From Kribbella sp. CA-293567 (lineage in GTDB: Bacteria > Actinomycetota > Actinomycetes > Propionibacteriales > Kribbellaceae): DNA of 64,000 nucleotides. The position numbers and the translations under genes were made by a program. This document shows positions 42,773 through 51,828 of the stretch, piece after piece. The notes beneath the pieces were generated by a model, which saw only the letters and a program-made list of their open reading frames with translations, was not told the DNA's origin and ran no database searches. Where the stretch lies: positions 806,001 to 870,000 of the forward strand of contig NZ_CP114065.1 in assembly GCF_027627575.1 (NCBI RefSeq), read 5' to 3'. Position 1 is the first letter of the stretch, and each line of letters opens with the position of its first letter.

Positions 42773-44949
42773 CCCACCGGAGCAGGTTCGGTCACCGGGA
42801 CGGGGGTTTCGAAGGCGCCCGTCCCGTGCAGGTCGATGGTCGGCAGCAGCCGGCCCAGCCAGGCCGGCAGCCACCAGTTGGCGTCGCCGAGCAGTTTCAT
42901 CGTGGCGGGGACCAGCACCAGGCGCACGATCGTCGCGTCCACGAGGACCGCGACGGCCAGACCGAGACCGAACATCTTCGCGGTCGGGTTCTCGCCCAGG
43001 ATGAAGCCGGAGAAGACCGAGATCATGATCAGCGCGGCCGAGCTGATCACCCGTCCGGTGACGGCGATCCCGCGGACCACCGAGGCCTGGTTGTCGCCGG
43101 AGCCGAGGTACTCCTCGCGGATCCGGGACAGCAGGAACACCTCGTAGTCCATCGACAGCCCGAACAGGATCGCGAACATGAACAGCGGGATGAACGGCAG
43201 GATCGGCAGCGGCGCCTCGACCCCGATCAGCTCGGCGCCCCAGCCCCGCTGGAACACCATCACCATCACGCCGAAGGACGCGCCGATCCCGAGCAGGTTC
43301 ATCAGGGCCGCCTTCAGCGGCACCAGGATCGACCGGAAGACGACGGTCAGCAGCAGGAACGACAGCAGGACGACCGCGCCGATGAACCACGGCAGCCGCT
43401 CGCCGACCCGCTGACCGGTGTCGAGGGCGCTCGCCGTCTGGCCGCCGAGGTGAGCTTTGGCCGGACTCTGCCCGAGTACTGCGGGGAACACGTCCGCCCG
43501 GAGCCGTTTGATGGTGGTGAACGTGGCGTCGTCCTGAGGTCCTGTGGTCGGGTAGGCGACCAGGGTGGCGACACCGGCGGTCCGCCCGGGCTCGGCGACG
43601 GCCGCGACCCCCCGGTCTGCCGCGATGGCTTCACGCAGTGGCTGGACGACGCTGGAGTCCGCGGAAACGTCGACCGCGATCACCAGCGGCCCGTTCGCGC
43701 CCGGACCGAAGCCCTTGGCCACGAGGTCGTAGGCCTGCCGCTCGGTGCGGTGCTGCGGCAGGGTGCCTTCGTCCGGCGTACCGACTCGGAGGTCGAGCGC
43801 GGGGGCGGCCAGCGCGAGCAGGACGACGGCGGTCCCGGCGGCGTACAGCTTGGCGTTGCGTGAGACGTGCTCGCCCCAGCGCTGCCAGCTCGAGACCTTG
43901 GTGGTCAGGGCAGCGGCGGTGCCGGTCCGGCGGCGACCGAAGCCGATCCGGTTGATCCACAACCCGGCCAGGCCGAGGAACGCGGGCAGCAGCGTGATCG
44001 AGGCGATCACCATGATCAGCACGATGATCGAGACGGCGATCCCGCCGGCGGTCAGGAACGGTATGCCGGCCACCGCCAGACCGAGGATGGCGACGACCAC
44101 GGTTCCACCCGCGACCACGACGGACTGTCCGGCGGTGGCGACTGCCCGGCCGACCGACTCCTCGACCGGCAGTCCTTGCGCCAGGTATTCGCGGTGCCGG
44201 GTGACGAGCAGCAGCGCGTAGTCGATACCGACCCCGAGACCGACCATGCTGCCTACCACCGGCGCCCAGGTCGGTACGTCGATGAAGTAGGTGACCAGCG
44301 CCAGCGAGCTGGTACCGAGGCCGATCCCGAACAGAGCGAGACCGATCGGGAGCCCCATCGCGATCACCGAGCCGAACGCGAGCAGCAGCACGACGGCCGC
44401 CGCGATCAGGCCGATCAACTCGCCCGCTCCGGTCTCCGCCTCCTCGAAGGCGACGGCCAGATCTCCACCCAGCTCGATCCGCAGCGGTGAACCCTCGGCA
44501 GCCTGCCCCGCGAACGTCTGAAGATTCTGGAGATCGGTCCCCGAGAGGTCGTCGATCACCGGATACTGCAGCCGGACGATCGCCACTCTGCCATCCGGCG
44601 AGATGGTCGCGGGGCCGGCCGCGAGGACGTTGGGCAGCCGCGCTGCCTCCGCCTCGACCTTGGTCAGCGCCGCTCGCGCCTGACCGGAATCGGCGAAGGT
44701 CGCGTTCTCGGCCGTCGGCGTGGCCACCAGCTGGGCGGTCAGGCCGGCCTGGTTCGCGCCGGCCTTGGTCAGCAGGTCCGTCGCGTTCTGCGAGTCCAGC
44801 CCCGGTACGGCGGTGCTGTTGTCCAGCTTCTGCCCGAAGAGTCCGGCGGCCGCGAACACCACGGCGGCCAGGAGAAGCCAGGTTCCGATCATGGTCAACG
44901 GGCGACGGGCGGCGTACCGGCCCAATCGGTACAGAGCTTGCGGCATCAT
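42757..44949 (-). CDS. MMPL/RND-family membrane transporter
   Basis: 730 aa from MMPQALYRLGRYAARRPLTM. Two repeats of one helix, a ~150-residue outer domain and five helices. Repeat one includes GLGVGIDYALLLVTRHREYL and repeat two FGLSMDYEVFLLSRIREEYL, where the conserved Asp-Tyr pair drives proton-coupled transport of lipids or drugs. An upstream extension to 45159 is rejected because the first helix starts 18 residues after the chosen ATG. It is divergent from a two-component system that probably controls it (164-bp gap). Confidence 0.92.
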   Translation of the reverse strand: MMPQALYRLGRYAARRPLTMIGTWLLLAAVVFAAAGLFGQKLDNSTAVPGLDSQNATDLLTKAGANQAGLTAQLVATPTAENATFADSGQARAALTKVEAEAARLPNVLAAGPATISPDGRVAIVRLQYPVIDDLSGTDLQNLQTFAGQAAEGSPLRIELGGDLAVAFEEAETGAGELIGLIAAAVVLLLAFGSVIAMGLPIGLALFGIGLGTSSLALVTYFIDVPTWAPVVGSMVGLGVGIDYALLLVTRHREYLAQGLPVEESVGRAVATAGQSVVVAGGTVVVAILGLAVAGIPFLTAGGIAVSIIVLIMVIASITLLPAFLGLAGLWINRIGFGRRRTGTAAALTTKVSSWQRWGEHVSRNAKLYAAGTAVVLLALAAPALDLRVGTPDEGTLPQHRTERQAYDLVAKGFGPGANGPLVIAVDVSADSSVVQPLREAIAADRGVAAVAEPGRTAGVATLVAYPTTGPQDDATFTTIKRLRADVFPAVLGQSPAKAHLGGQTASALDTGQRVGERLPWFIGAVVLLSFLLLTVVFRSILVPLKAALMNLLGIGASFGVMVMVFQRGWGAELIGVEAPLPILPFIPLFMFAILFGLSMDYEVFLLSRIREEYLGSGDNQASVVRGIAVTGRVISSAALIMISVFSGFILGENPTAKMFGLGLAVAVLVDATIVRLVLVPATMKLLGDANWWLPAWLGRLLPTIDLHGTGAFETPVPVTEPAPVGQLTR

Positions 44950-45113
44950 TCGTGTTCTCCTTCGACGGTCCCGGCAAATCCCGGTCCCAGCGTGGCGAGC
45001 CGCGGCGGCCGGTACCTCGGGCGAAGAGCCGGACTTCGCTCGGCTTTCCGGCCGACCGGCGAGCCGTACTTTCGGCCGGTACGCCGGACGCCTGCGCTGT
45101 CTACGCTGAGGCC

Positions 45114-46256
45114 ATGGCGATGAACGCGGTCCGAGCTCTGTGGGGCGAGCCGCGGGCACCCCTGGCGCCGAAGCGGGTCTGGCGGGACTGGGTGCTGCTC
45201 GCCCTGCTGCTGCCCACGGCTGTTCTCGAAGGTGTACTGCGGCCCGACCTTGCGTGGCGACCGGTTGCGCTGGTGTGGGCGTTGGTGGTGCTGGTGACGC
45301 TGTTGTGGCGGCGTACGCATCCGTTGGCCGTGGTTGCCATCGCGTTCGGTGCCGCGATTCTCAGCGCTGTCGCAGTGCTGGTCGCTGATGCGCCGGCTGT
45401 CGGGTTGAACACGCTGGTCGCCGTAGTGCTGCTGCCGTACTCGCTCACGCGCTGGGGTTCCGGCCGCGAGGTCGGGATCGGACTGCTGATCTGCCTCGTC
45501 GCACTGGTGCTGGGCACAGCCGCGGACTACACGGGAATCACCGAGGCAGTGCTTGGCGGGGTGTTCCTGTTCACGCCGGCGGTGCTGGGGGCCGCGGTCC
45601 GCTACTGGGCCGCCACCCGGCATCGCGAGCTCGACCGGATGAGGCTGCAGGAGCGTGCCTTGCTGGCCCGCGAGTTGCACGACACGGTCGCGCATCACGT
45701 GTCGGCCATCGCGGTACGGGCGCAGGCCGGGCGGGTCGTCGCGGCATCGCATCCTGAGGCGGCGATGGAGGCACTGGTCGTGATCGAGGCGGAGGCTTCG
45801 CGCACGCTGGCCGAGATGCGGGTGATGGTCGGCGCGCTGCGGGCGGAGGAAGTGGCCGCGCTGTCACCGCAACAGGGTTTGGCCGAGCTCGAGCGGCTCG
45901 CGGGCAAGGTCGGGGACGGGCCGCGGGTCGAGGTGGAGCTGTCCGGCGACCTTGCCGACTTGGGATCCCCGGTCGGTGCCGCGCTCTATCGCATCGCGCA
46001 GGAGTCGGTCACGAACGCGGCCAGGCATGCGCGGCACGCCACCCGCATCGACGTACGGGTGGTCGGAGACGGGGAGTGGATCCGGTTGACGGTGGACGAC
46101 GACGGGGACGCCGGAGCGGCGGGGCCGGCCGGCTTCGGGTTGATCGGGATGACCGAGCGGGCCACCTTGCTGGGCGGGTCTTTCGTCGCGGGCCCTGGGG
46201 TCGAGCGGGGCTGGAGCGTCGCGGCCGTGCTGCCTCGGAGCGGGGTGGCCGGGTGA
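45114..46256 (+). CDS. Sensor histidine kinase, NarL/DesK type (HisKA_3)
   Basis: 380 aa. Residues ~25-160 hold about five membrane helices (WVLLALLLPTAVLEGVL, LAVVAIAFGAAILSAVAVLV, VLGGVFLFTPAVLGAAV). The phosphoacceptor helix is RELHDTVAHHVSAIAVRAQA and the ATPase domain has YRIAQESVTNAARHARHATR and GFGLIGMTERATLLGG. Membrane-embedded sensing of envelope or lipid state is typical. Its stop overlaps the response regulator by 4 nt. Confidence 0.92.
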   Translation: MAMNAVRALWGEPRAPLAPKRVWRDWVLLALLLPTAVLEGVLRPDLAWRPVALVWALVVLVTLLWRRTHPLAVVAIAFGAAILSAVAVLVADAPAVGLNTLVAVVLLPYSLTRWGSGREVGIGLLICLVALVLGTAADYTGITEAVLGGVFLFTPAVLGAAVRYWAATRHRELDRMRLQERALLARELHDTVAHHVSAIAVRAQAGRVVAASHPEAAMEALVVIEAEASRTLAEMRVMVGALRAEEVAALSPQQGLAELERLAGKVGDGPRVEVELSGDLADLGSPVGAALYRIAQESVTNAARHARHATRIDVRVVGDGEWIRLTVDDDGDAGAAGPAGFGLIGMTERATLLGGSFVAGPGVERGWSVAAVLPRSGVAG

Positions 46257-46909
46257 CGATCCGCGTGCTGGTGGCCGACGACCAGGAGATCATCCGGACC
46301 GGGTTGTCGATGATCCTCGGGGTACAACCGGGGATCGAGGTCGTGGGCCAGGCGGCGGACGGCCATGAAGCGGTCGAGCTGGCTCGCCGGCTCCGGCCGG
46401 ACGTGTGTCTCTTCGACATCCGGATGCCCGGCCTGGACGGGATCGGCGCCACGCGCGCGCTCGCCGGACCAGGCGTCGCCGATCCGCTGGCGGTGGTGGT
46501 CATCACCACCTTCGACCTCGACGAGTACGTGCACGGAGCCTTGAAAGCGGGCGCTCGTGGGTTCCTGCTGAAGGATGCCGGACCCGAGTTGCTGGTCCAG
46601 GCGATCCGGGCGGCCGCCGACGGGGACGCACTGATCGCGCCGAAGATCACTGCCCGGCTGCTCGCGGCCTTCTCCGACACGAGTCTGGGGCGGCCACCCG
46701 CTCAGCCGACCGAGCCGCTCACCAGCCGGGAGGAGGAGGTACTGATCACCGTGGCGCGCGGCCGGACCAACTCCGAGATCGCCACCGACCTCCACATCAG
46801 CCTGAGCACGGTCAAGACCCATCTGACCGCGGTGATGACCAAACTCGGCGCCCGCAACCGGGTCGAGCTCGTCATGTGGGCCTACGAAACCGGGCGCGTC
46901 AGCCGCTGA
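46253..46909 (+). CDS. NarL-family response regulator
   Basis: 218 aa, GTG start overlapping the kinase stop. Receiver: VLVADDQEIIRTGLSMILG, phospho-Asp in CLFDIRMPGLDG, and Lys in GFLLKDAGPELL. The LuxR-type HTH is LTSREEEVLITVARGRTNSE and LSTVKTHLTAVMTKLGARNR. A likely target is the divergent MMPL transporter. Confidence 0.94.
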   Translation: MTIRVLVADDQEIIRTGLSMILGVQPGIEVVGQAADGHEAVELARRLRPDVCLFDIRMPGLDGIGATRALAGPGVADPLAVVVITTFDLDEYVHGALKAGARGFLLKDAGPELLVQAIRAAADGDALIAPKITARLLAAFSDTSLGRPPAQPTEPLTSREEEVLITVARGRTNSEIATDLHISLSTVKTHLTAVMTKLGARNRVELVMWAYETGRVSR

Positions 46910-47273
46910 CCTCGCCGGTGCTCATCTCGATGCAGAACTCGTTCGACTCCGGGTCCTTGAGGGTGACCCAGCCGCGGCCGTTGGGCTTGCGGTGGTCCTC
47001 GTGGATGGTGGCGCCGAGACCGAGCAGGCGGGCGACCTCCTCGTCGCGGGTGCGGTCGGTGGGTTGCCAGTCGAGATGGACGCGGTTCTTGACGGTGCGG
47101 GGGTCGGGGACGGCGATGAACAGCAGGCCGGGCACGGGAGCGGGCGCCTCGACCAGTACTTCGTCGTCGCCGGGCACGTCCTCCGCGGACACCGGCCAGC
47201 CGGTCACCTTGCTCCAGAAGGTCGCCAGGGCGTAGGGATCGGAGCAGTCGATGGTCACGTGTCTGAGAATCAT
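46899..47273 (-). CDS. VOC superfamily protein
   Basis: 124 aa from MILRHVTIDCSDPYALATFW (ATG 47282 also possible). Pattern WSKVTGWPVSAEDV, RVHLDWQPTDRTRDEEVARL and WVTLKDPESNEFCIEM is typical of the actinobacterial VOC group with a VHLDW motif. It converges with the response regulator, overlapping by 11 bp. Confidence 0.88.
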   Translation of the reverse strand: MILRHVTIDCSDPYALATFWSKVTGWPVSAEDVPGDDEVLVEAPAPVPGLLFIAVPDPRTVKNRVHLDWQPTDRTRDEEVARLLGLGATIHEDHRKPNGRGWVTLKDPESNEFCIEMSTGEVSG

Positions 47274-47347
47274 GGCGGCCAATCTAGACCGCGGGCCAGG
47301 TGAGCGCCGCTGGTTTACAGTCGGGGAAATTCGGGCGGAGGACCGGC

Positions 47348-48223
47348 ATGGATGACTTGTTGCGGCTGCCGGACGGGCGGCGGGCCCAGTACTGGAGTGG
47401 TGGCGACCCGGATGGATCGGTCGTGTTCTTTCTGCACGGGTGCCCGGACACCCGGCACGCGGCGTACGCCGGGGAGGCTGCGGCCCGGCGTACGGGGGTG
47501 CGGTTGGTGGCGGTCAATCGACCGGGGTACGGGTTGTCCGACGAGGCTGCATCGGATCACCTGTCGGTGGCCGGCGACGTGGCGGCGGTGGCCGATCTGC
47601 TGGGGGTGGCGCGGTACGGCGTACTGGGGATGTCTCTTGGTGGGCCGTACGCGTTGGCGTGCGCGGTCCGCGATCCGTCGCGGGTGACAGCCGTGCAGGT
47701 GGTGGCGAGTCCGGGCGAGGTGCCTGCGCTGGTCCCGCCGTACCACCGAGATGGTCTCAGCGTGGAGCAGCAGGAGTTCTACGAGTTGTTGGCACGGACG
47801 CCGGTGGAGGAGGCGATCGAGCTGATGCGGCCGGAGTTCGAGACGTACGTCGGGAAGCTGGCGCTGGACTCGGACGATGAAGAAGTGGCGCGACGGTTCG
47901 TTGCCGGGCTGGACGCGCTCGATGCCGAGGTCGCCGCCCGGCAGCCGGTCGCCGAGCTCGCCGCGTCGATCCGAGAGGCGCTGACCACCAGCAGCGGCTA
48001 CCTCCGCGACGCCGCGATCGCCTTCAGACCTTGGCTCTTCCGCCCGGAGAAGATCAACTGCCCGACCACCCTCTGGTACGGCGAACACGACACCAACGCC
48101 TCGATCCGCAACGGCGAGTGGCTCGCCGGCCGAATCCCAGGCGCTGAGCTGCTCCGCCGGCCAGGGGACGGCCACCTCGGCAGCCTTCACAACCACTGGG
48201 ACGAAATACTCAGGGGGTTCTGA
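47348..48223 (+). CDS. Alpha/beta hydrolase
   Basis: 291 aa. Oxyanion segment VVFFLHGCPDTRHAAY, nucleophile elbow GMSLGGPYALA (Ser), likely acid Asp in WYGEHDTNASI and base His in GDGHLGSLHNHW. The substrate cannot be inferred. It overlaps the convergent dehydrogenase by 14 bp. Confidence 0.88.
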   Translation: MDDLLRLPDGRRAQYWSGGDPDGSVVFFLHGCPDTRHAAYAGEAAARRTGVRLVAVNRPGYGLSDEAASDHLSVAGDVAAVADLLGVARYGVLGMSLGGPYALACAVRDPSRVTAVQVVASPGEVPALVPPYHRDGLSVEQQEFYELLARTPVEEAIELMRPEFETYVGKLALDSDDEEVARRFVAGLDALDAEVAARQPVAELAASIREALTTSSGYLRDAAIAFRPWLFRPEKINCPTTLWYGEHDTNASIRNGEWLAGRIPGAELLRRPGDGHLGSLHNHWDEILRGF

Positions 48224-49175
48224 GGAGCCGGGTGGATTCCTGGACCGGGGTCAGGGGTTTACCGGTTTCGTACCAGCTGACGAGGTTGTCGACGACCAGT
48301 TGGCCCATGGCGTCGCGGGTGGGGACGGAGGCCGAGCCGACGTGTGGGAGCAGGACCGCGTTGCCGAGGTCCAGGAGGCCGGGGTGGACCTCGGGTTCGT
48401 GTTCGAAGACGTCGAGGCCGGCGCTGAGGATGGTGTTGGTACGCAGGGCTTCTACCAGGGCTTCTTCGTCGACGACGGTGCCGCGCGCGACGTTGATCAG
48501 GATGCCGTCGGTGCCCAGCGCCTTCAGGACCTGGGCATCCACGAGGTGGCGGGTCTCGTCGCCGCCGGGGATGACGATCATCAGGATGTCGACGGCGGCG
48601 GCCAGTTCGAGCAGGGTCGAGTAGTAGCTGTAGGCAACATCTTTGCGATGGCGGTTGTGGTAGGCGATCGAGATGCCGAACGCCTGCGCGCGCCGGGCGA
48701 TCGCCTCGCCGATCCGGCCGAGGCCGAGGATGCCCATCGTGCGGCCGCTCAGGGTGGCCTTGGTCAACGGGTAGGAGCGTTCGGTCCAGGCGCCGGCGCG
48801 GAGGTGGCGTTCGGCGCGGGAGAGTTCGCGGGCCGTCATCAGCAGCAGACCCATCGCGGTGTCGGCAACCTCGTCGTCCAGTACGCCGGGAGTGTTGGTG
48901 ACGATCACGCCGCGCTCGGCCGCCACCGTCGCGTCGATCTTGTCGTAGCCGACCCCGAAGCTGGCGACCAGTCGCAGGGCCGGCAACCGGTCGAGGAACG
49001 GACCGTCGATCTCCGCGCCGCCGGTCGCGACGGCGGTGATCTCCTTCGCCCGCTCCGCCAGTACGGCGTCCGGATCGCCGGCCTCCCAGAGCCGGATCAC
49101 CTCGAAGTGCTCCGCGAGGCCGGTCTGCACGACCTCGTTCATCGGGCCGGTGATCAGAACGGTCGGACGTGACAT
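48210..49175 (-). CDS. D-isomer-specific 2-hydroxyacid dehydrogenase
   Basis: 321 aa, NAD(P)-dependent reduction of 2-oxoacids such as glyoxylate or hydroxypyruvate. FGVGYDKIDATVAAERGVIV, the Rossmann loop GILGLGRIGEAIARRAQAFG, arginine in INVARGTVVDE, Glu in FEHEPEVHPGL and catalytic His in LLPHVGSASVPTRDAM are all present. The closest type is hydroxypyruvate/glyoxylate reductase. Confidence 0.92.
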   Translation of the reverse strand: MSRPTVLITGPMNEVVQTGLAEHFEVIRLWEAGDPDAVLAERAKEITAVATGGAEIDGPFLDRLPALRLVASFGVGYDKIDATVAAERGVIVTNTPGVLDDEVADTAMGLLLMTARELSRAERHLRAGAWTERSYPLTKATLSGRTMGILGLGRIGEAIARRAQAFGISIAYHNRHRKDVAYSYYSTLLELAAAVDILMIVIPGGDETRHLVDAQVLKALGTDGILINVARGTVVDEEALVEALRTNTILSAGLDVFEHEPEVHPGLLDLGNAVLLPHVGSASVPTRDAMGQLVVDNLVSWYETGKPLTPVQESTRLLRTP

Positions 49176-49290
49176 CGCTGCTCCCGTGCGGTCGAGGACT
49201 CACCCAACCCTATTTCGCCGCCGCCGAGCAGTTCGAACGAGGTTCGGTAGAGGACAGCTGCTGGCCGCTACCTTCGCCAGGCTGGGTCTC

Positions 49291-49719
49291 ATGACGGAGA
49301 ACAGAACAGCCAGCCTGCACGCGTACTTCGGGTATCGGGACGCGGTCGCCGCGTTGCGCTGGCTCGAGGACGCCTTCGGGTTCGAGACCACGATGCAGTT
49401 TCCCGACGACAAGGGCGGGATCATGCATGCCGAACTGCGCCGCGGCGACGCGGCCATCACCCTTTTCACCGACGAGGAGGGCTACGGCAAGCTGCCGCGC
49501 AAGGGTGACAGCGTCGGCCACGGGCTGTACCTCGCGCTCGGCTCGGAGGCCGAGGTCGACGAGGTGTACGTGACCGCCACCAAGCATGGCGCCGAGTCGG
49601 TGTGGACTCCGGCCGACACCGAGTGGGGCAACTACCGCTGCCGGGTCGCCGACCCCGAAGGCTACGAATGGACTTTCGGCACCCACGTCCCGGGGCAACC
49701 GACCGGCGACTGGTCGTAG
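49291..49719 (+). CDS. VOC superfamily protein (PhnB-like)
   Basis: 142 aa from MTENRTASLHAYFGYRDAVA. ALRWLEDAFGFETTMQF, GHGLYLALGSEAEVDEVYVT and GNYRCRVADPEGYEWTFGTH are typical of the PhnB-like branch. Start chosen at the ATG with the VOC strand directly after; upstream codons are non-coding in character. Confidence 0.87.
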   Translation: MTENRTASLHAYFGYRDAVAALRWLEDAFGFETTMQFPDDKGGIMHAELRRGDAAITLFTDEEGYGKLPRKGDSVGHGLYLALGSEAEVDEVYVTATKHGAESVWTPADTEWGNYRCRVADPEGYEWTFGTHVPGQPTGDWS

Positions 49720-49856
49720 GAGTAGTCCCTCGAACGATGACCGGGATCGCTGATCTGCAACGGGTTTGCTGACTTCTTCACTGACTGCGCAAAGGGAGTT
49801 TCAAAGACTGGGCGACGGGCTGTGCGTTACGGGCTGAGACGAGTAGGTTACTCGGC

Positions 49857-50633
49857 ATGCCCGCCACCAGTCCGTTGTACGCGTTGTACGTCCGCCGTCT
49901 TCGATCCCAGCTGGCCGGCCGGGAGTTGCCGGCCCACATCGGCGTGGTGACGGACGGGAACCGGCGGTGGGCACGCGGCAAGGGGCACAGCAATCCGAGT
50001 GTCGGGCACCGGCGGGGAGCCGAGCACATCGAGAACCTGCTCGGCTGGTGCGAGACCGCCGGCGTACCGCACGTCACCGTGTTCCTCTGCTCCACCGAGA
50101 ACCTGGCCAAACGCGACGACGCCGAGGTCGCCTATCTGATGGAGGTCGTCGAGGAGATCGTGGCCGGGCGGCTCGCGCAGCCGGGTGGCCGGTGGCAGGT
50201 GCACATCGCCGGGTTGCTCGACCTGCTGCCGGACAGTACGGCGCACGCGCTGAAGAACGCGGTCGACGCGACCAAGGACGTCGCCACCGGAAACCACATC
50301 ACCCTGGCGATCGGCTACGGCGGCCGGCAGGAAGTGGTGGAGGCGGTGCGCTCGCTGCTCGAATCGGAGGCGGATTCCGGCAACGATCTCAACGGCCTCG
50401 CCGAGACGCTGAACGCCGACGACATCACCAAGCACCTCTACAACGTGGGCCAGCCCGACCCCGACCTGATCATCCGCACCAGCGGCGAGCAACGGATGTC
50501 GAACTTCCTGCTCTGGCAGAGCGCCTACTCCGAGCTCTACTTCTGCGAGGCCTACTGGCCGGCTTTCCGTGAGGTCGACTTCCTCCGGGCCCTCCGCTCG
50601 TACGCCGACCGCCACCGCCGCCGCGGCGCCTGA
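49857..50633 (+). CDS. cis-prenyltransferase (UppS-family isoprenyl diphosphate synthase)
   Basis: 258 aa. Condenses isopentenyl diphosphate onto an allylic primer with cis geometry, supplying polyprenyl carriers for the cell wall. Motifs: HIGVVTDGNRRWARGKG (catalytic Asp), GHRRGAEHIENLLGWC, STENLAKRD and RTSGEQRMSNFLLWQSAYSE, with FCEAYWPAF at the end. Actinobacteria often have two paralogues, one short-chain (Z-farnesyl type) and one long-chain; which this is cannot be decided here. Confidence 0.92.
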   Translation: MPATSPLYALYVRRLRSQLAGRELPAHIGVVTDGNRRWARGKGHSNPSVGHRRGAEHIENLLGWCETAGVPHVTVFLCSTENLAKRDDAEVAYLMEVVEEIVAGRLAQPGGRWQVHIAGLLDLLPDSTAHALKNAVDATKDVATGNHITLAIGYGGRQEVVEAVRSLLESEADSGNDLNGLAETLNADDITKHLYNVGQPDPDLIIRTSGEQRMSNFLLWQSAYSELYFCEAYWPAFREVDFLRALRSYADRHRRRGA

Positions 50634-50643
50634 CCCCCCGCCG

Positions 50644-51147
50644 TCAGTCGCAGTTCCGCGGAGTGAACTCGTCGAGCGTGACGACCTCGGTACTGTTGAC
50701 CTTCGGCAGGATCTTGGTCTTGAGAATCTGACCGGGCTGGAGTGACTTCACCAGCTCGGGAGTGAAGTCCAGACCGGCCGCGTTGGAGGAACCGTTCTTG
50801 TTGCGGCCGGTCAGCGAGTAGCTCCGGCCCGCGTCCAGGTCCGGCACCCGTTGCTCCGACTTCCAGCGACCGGCGCCCTCGACGAGCGGGAACTGCACGA
50901 TGCCCTTGGGCGACCGGGTGTTGTACCACTCGGTCAGCACCACGTCGTCCTTGCTCGTGCTGGTCTGCATCCGATCCCATAACTTCAGCTGATCGATGTC
51001 GCCACCACAGTCCTGCAGTACGACGATCGTCCGCCCCGACTCGTCCACGCTCAGTCCGATCACCCCGGACTCGGTCGGACTGCACGCGACCAGTCCGAAG
51101 GCGGTACACGCGATGGCGCTGATACCGGCAAGCTTCCCCCAGGTCAT
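50644..51147 (-). CDS. Small lipoprotein of unknown function
   Basis: 167 aa. Signal with lipobox: GISAIACTAFGLVACSPTES, where LVAC marks the lipidated cysteine at ~22. The mature part is beta-rich (VIGLSVDESGRTIVVLQDCG, WKSEQRVPDLDAGRSYSLTG) and ends LDEFTPRNCD, with a likely disulfide to the earlier Cys. A fragment of a second copy lies just upstream. Confidence 0.82.
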   Translation of the reverse strand: MTWGKLAGISAIACTAFGLVACSPTESGVIGLSVDESGRTIVVLQDCGGDIDQLKLWDRMQTSTSKDDVVLTEWYNTRSPKGIVQFPLVEGAGRWKSEQRVPDLDAGRSYSLTGRNKNGSSNAAGLDFTPELVKSLQPGQILKTKILPKVNSTEVVTLDEFTPRNCD

Positions 51148-51165
51148 GCGTAAGGGTAAGCGAGG

Positions 51166-51210
51166 TCAGGGGCAGTCGGGGTGGGTGAACTCGTCGAGGG
51201 TGGTCACCCT
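51166..51210 (-). pseudogene. Vestige of a duplicated lipoprotein gene
   Basis: The reverse-strand frame RVTTLDEFTHPDCP followed by TGA matches the last residues of the lipoprotein next door (VVTLDEFTPRNCD, stop) but has no upstream gene body, because the Lrp gene ends at 51224. This is the tail of a tandem copy that was deleted. Confidence 0.6.
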
Positions 51211-51223
51211 GTACTGCGGGGGG

Positions 51224-51712
51224 CTAGAGGGTGCCGAGGTCCTCGAAGATCAGCGCGGTGCGGGTGGCGAGGACTTCGGGAATCGCCTGCAGCTTCTCCA
51301 GCACGACCCGGCGCAGCCCTTCGTTGTCGGCGGCCCGGACCAGCAGGATGGCGTCGAAGTCGCCGCCGACCAGAGCCATGTGCTTGACCTCGGGGATCGC
51401 CTGGAGCTGTTCGCGCAGCACTCGCCAGGAGCTCTGGCGGAGACTCAGCGTGACGTACGCCGACGTCGCCAGGCCTAGTTTGAGCGGGTCGACAGTGGCG
51501 GCGAACCCGGTGATCACGCCGGTCGTGGTGAGCCGTTCGACCCGGGCGTAGGCGTTCGCGCGGGAGATGTGCACCTGGTCGGCCAGGGCGCGGATGGAGA
51601 GCCGGCCGTCGCGGCTCAGCGCCGCCACGATCTGCCGGTCGATCTCGTCGAGCGCCGGAGCCACAACCATCTGTCCAGGCTGAGCCGGGCCGACCGTCAC
51701 GTCGTCAGACAT
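51224..51712 (-). CDS. Lrp/AsnC-family transcriptional regulator (BkdR-like)
   Basis: 162 aa. Winged helix LDEIDRQIVAALSRDGRLSI, LADQVHISRANAYARVERLT, then the RAM ligand domain (AYVTLSLRQSSWRVLREQLQ, VGGDFDAILLVRAADNEGLR). Divergent from a branched-chain 2-oxoacid dehydrogenase operon with 116 bp between starts. Lrp-type BkdR proteins activate such operons in response to branched-chain amino acids in other bacteria. Confidence 0.92.
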   Translation of the reverse strand: MSDDVTVGPAQPGQMVVAPALDEIDRQIVAALSRDGRLSIRALADQVHISRANAYARVERLTTTGVITGFAATVDPLKLGLATSAYVTLSLRQSSWRVLREQLQAIPEVKHMALVGGDFDAILLVRAADNEGLRRVVLEKLQAIPEVLATRTALIFEDLGTL

Positions 51713-51828
51713 TCTGCTCCTCAGTTGCGGCTCAGCTGACCGATCGTCCCGGGATTCTGCCAGCTATGGATCCGAATGGCCACAAGTATGACCATGAACC
51801 ATCCGTCCGTCTCCCTGCAGGAGGGTCC

